Below, in pieces: positions 5,078 to 7,376 of a DNA stretch of 7,376 nucleotides. The number at the start of each line of letters is the position of its first letter. The first letter of the stretch is position 1. This DNA is from Chitinophagaceae bacterium (GTDB taxonomy: Bacteria > Bacteroidota > Bacteroidia > Chitinophagales > Chitinophagaceae). The notes beneath the pieces are model-generated. The model worked only from the letters and a program-made list of their open reading frames with translations, did not search any database and was not told the DNA's origin. A program made the translations under genes and the position numbers. The stretch is taken from the NCBI GenBank assembly GCA_025362915.1, contig JANYEU010000032.1, positions 1 through 7,376 on the forward strand, given 5' to 3'.

Positions 5078-7375
5078 TTATTTCTTATCCGCAGCAAACT
5101 GCATGGGATTCTTTGTTGTTGGAAGTGCATTGCGAGGGTTAGCCGCATTTGCCTTATAGATGGCAAACTTGCTTGGCTCTGCAGGTAAGTTACCCCAAGT
5201 ATTGTTGCTTTCATCTATATCAGCGGTCTCCTTCATTGGATCCAACTGAATGGATGTTACCTTTTTATTGGTAAGGAATATCTTGGTGATATTATTTTCG
5301 TTGTGTCGCCATATCTGCGCAGGTAACCTTTCTATCTGGTTGGTACCATCCTCGAAGTTAAATTGGATGATAATCGGCATTACCAATCCTCCCTTGTTAC
5401 TGAACGAAACCTCATAAAGGTGGGCTGTAGCATATTTTTCCTTATCCGCCCCATCCAAGAGTATGAATGGGTTAGGTTCTTTAGCAGATAGACTTGCATC
5501 AATGGTGCTATCATAAGCTTCCATTCCCCTATCATATTTCCAATAGAAATCACGGAGTGCAGTATCTGCATCCACTTGAAAAACAATACGCTTGTCTTCC
5601 CTGTTTCTAACCTTAGAAATATCATCAAAAGGAAGAACCAGTGGTGCAGCAGGCTTGTTATTCTTCTCCGCTTTTAATGTCTTTAGCTTCTCATTGGGTG
5701 CATACATGCCGTACTTCACAGAATCTATGGATATATCGCATGGTTCTATCCCATAAAACCAACCACGCCAATACCAAGCAAGACTTTCTGCACTGGCATC
5801 TTCCATTGTCCGGAACAAATCCGCAGGCGTAGGATGCTTGAAAGCCCAGCGTCTGGCGTACTCCTTAAAAGCATAATCAAACAGCTCCCTTCCCATCACC
5901 GTCTCACGAAGCACATTCAATGCCGTGGCAGGCTTGGCATAAGCATTCCCGCCAAAGTTTGCAATGTTCTCGCTGTTGGTCATGATGGGTTCCAATTGGT
6001 TCTTAGGCATCTTCATATAATCCGTAATCAAATAAGCAGGTCCTCTTTTAGATGGAAACTTATTATCCCATAGTTGTTCTGTCAGGTATTGGCAGAAAGT
6101 ATTCAATCCTTCATCCATCCAACTCCACTGACGTTCATCGCTATTTACAATCATCGGAAAAAAGTTATGCCCCACTTCGTGGGTGATAACGCCAATCATA
6201 CCATTCTTGGCGGTCTCCGTATAAGTGCCATCCTTTTCTGTACGTCCATAATTGAAACAAATCATTGGGTATTCCATCCCATTACTGGCCTCAATACTTT
6301 GTGCTACAGGGTATGGATAAGGGATGGTGAAATGAGAATAGGACTTAATAGTATGCGCCACCACCTTGGTAGAATACCTGCGCCACAAATTATACGCTTC
6401 CTTGGCATAGGCACTCATACACATTATCTTCTTGCCTTCCACATAAGTAGGCATGGCATCCCAAACGAACTTGCGGGAACTGCCCCAAGCAAAGTCGCGC
6501 ACATTGTCTGCCTTGAATATCCATGTCTTTGTATCTGTAGAAGGATTCTTTTCCCGTTGCTTTGCTTCCTCAAGTGTTACCACTTCCACAGGTTCTTTGG
6601 CTGATTGTGCAGTTTTCCACCTGTCCAATTGCGCAGCAGATAATACCTGCGGATAATTTTGTGCCTCGCCAGTAGCCATTACCACATGATCGGCAGGAAC
6701 TGTCATCTGTACCTTAAAATTACCAAAGGTTAAGGCAAACTCTCCCCTACTGGTAAACTGGTGGTTCTGCCATCCCTGAAAATCACTGTATACGCAAAGT
6801 CTTGGATACCACTGGGACATGGTGAACAAATAATTACCATCCTCCGGGAAGTATTCATAACCACCACGGCCACCTTTTGTAATACGGTCGACTATTTTAT
6901 AATACCAATCAAGTTTGAAAACAAATTTTTCACCGGGCTTTAAGGCAGCAGGCAACTCGACACGCATCATGGTTCTGTTGATGTTATATTGTAAGGCATT
7001 ACCACTTTTATCTGTAAGTTTGGTAATGATGTCGCCATACCCATTTTCTATCTTTTCATTTTCAGACAAGTATTCCATTGACGTTAGTGGGAAAGCCTTT
7101 GCCAAAGTATTGCCATCCTGATAGTTTGCATTCTTAAGGGAGTTGTGTTGGTTTTCGTCGAGCTGCAACCATATGTAGGTTAAAACATCTGGGGAGTTGT
7201 TGTAATAAGTAACAGTTTCGCTACCGGTAAGTGTTTGTTTCTTTTCATCTAATGTACAGGTAATGTCATAATCGGCACGTTGCTGCCAATACTTAGGGCC
7301 AGGAGCACCACTTGCCGTACGATATTCATTGGGCGTGGGAAGGATGGTGCCCAATTCTTCAAACTTACTTCCATG
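5078..7375 (-). CDS. M1-family (gluzincin) zinc metallopeptidase, 5' end beyond the window
   Basis: 765 codons are visible. The frame is open to the right edge without a stop (HGSKFEELGTILPTP...), so the true start and probably a signal peptide lie outside; a TTG at 7354 need not be the start. Numbered from the first visible codon, the zinc site is HEVGH (399-403) with the third ligand Glu422 in WMDEGLNTF, the exact HExxH-x18-E spacing of M1 peptidases. GMEYP (366-370) stands in the place of the GAMEN exopeptidase motif. Tyr479 in NAYAKPATALNVL is the likely transition-state tyrosine. Residues about 30-220 form the N-terminal beta domain (DYDITCTLDEKKQTLTGSET), and the region after about 590 forms a C-terminal beta domain ending in LDPMKETADIDESNN. 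The family cleaves N-terminal residues from peptides, probably in the periplasm or at the outer membrane here. The C-terminus has no T9SS sorting domain. No neighbouring gene suggests a specific substrate. Confidence 0.93.
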   Translation of the reverse strand, partial: HGSKFEELGTILPTPNEYRTASGAPGPKYWQQRADYDITCTLDEKKQTLTGSETVTYYNNSPDVLTYIWLQLDENQHNSLKNANYQDGNTLAKAFPLTSMEYLSENEKIENGYGDIITKLTDKSGNALQYNINRTMMRVELPAALKPGEKFVFKLDWYYKIVDRITKGGRGGYEYFPEDGNYLFTMSQWYPRLCVYSDFQGWQNHQFTSRGEFALTFGNFKVQMTVPADHVVMATGEAQNYPQVLSAAQLDRWKTAQSAKEPVEVVTLEEAKQREKNPSTDTKTWIFKADNVRDFAWGSSRKFVWDAMPTYVEGKKIMCMSAYAKEAYNLWRRYSTKVVAHTIKSYSHFTIPYPYPVAQSIEASNGMEYPMICFNYGRTEKDGTYTETAKNGMIGVITHEVGHNFFPMIVNSDERQWSWMDEGLNTFCQYLTEQLWDNKFPSKRGPAYLITDYMKMPKNQLEPIMTNSENIANFGGNAYAKPATALNVLRETVMGRELFDYAFKEYARRWAFKHPTPADLFRTMEDASAESLAWYWRGWFYGIEPCDISIDSVKYGMYAPNEKLKTLKAEKNNKPAAPLVLPFDDISKVRNREDKRIVFQVDADTALRDFYWKYDRGMEAYDSTIDASLSAKEPNPFILLDGADKEKYATAHLYEVSFSNKGGLVMPIIIQFNFEDGTNQIERLPAQIWRHNENNITKIFLTNKKVTSIQLDPMKETADIDESNNTWGNLPAEPSKFAIYKANAANPRNALPTTKNPMQFAADKK

Positions 7376-7376
7376 A

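Noticed and set aside
6074..6604. 176-codon forward frame opposite the M1 peptidase
   Set aside because: It is antisense to the catalytic region of a clear M1 peptidase (HEVGH and flanks) and has no features of its own.

Overview
The window looks like a chromosomal segment of a Bacteroidota bacterium, most likely of the Chitinophagaceae/Sphingobacteriales type. Four things point there: AT-rich genes with A-rich start regions, a B12 riboswitch with Bacteroidota-style core sequences, a secreted protein ending in a type IX secretion (T9SS) sorting domain, and a large M1 metallopeptidase of the sort common in that phylum. The species cannot be fixed from the sequence.

Layout. (1) Positions 1-424 are the end of an IS3-like insertion sequence. 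It holds the first 125 codons of a leftward OrfA transposase (start at 375) and a candidate terminus near 424. (2) Positions 425-888 are a long untranslated leader for the next gene. It contains a poorly defined promoter zone, a cobalamin riboswitch aptamer (about 488-676), a stretch of degenerate 7-bp repeats (760-843), and a hairpin (856-894) that buries the start codon of the following gene. (3) Positions 889-2826 encode a 645-aa BtuB-like TonB-dependent outer-membrane receptor, closed by a strong intrinsic terminator (2843-2883). (4) Positions 2999-4672 encode a 557-aa exported protein with a possible NlpC/P60-like cysteine hydrolase region, a beta-sandwich linker and a T9SS C-terminal sorting domain. 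(5) Positions 4686-5054 are a tandem array of 42-bp units, each able to fold into a short hairpin, filling the gap between two convergent genes. (6) Positions 5078-7375, on the minus strand, encode 765 residues of an M1 gluzincin metallopeptidase whose N-terminus lies beyond the right edge.

How it works together. The riboswitch and receptor form a recognisable unit: B12 bound to the leader RNA should shut down synthesis of the B12 importer. No transcription terminator is visible in the leader, so control is probably at translation through the start-codon hairpin. The receptor unit is insulated from the T9SS cargo gene by its terminator. The T9SS protein and the M1 peptidase are convergent and are not evidently linked to B12 uptake. 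The most unusual elements are non-coding: the start-codon hairpin, the heptamer tract and the 42-bp hairpin array.
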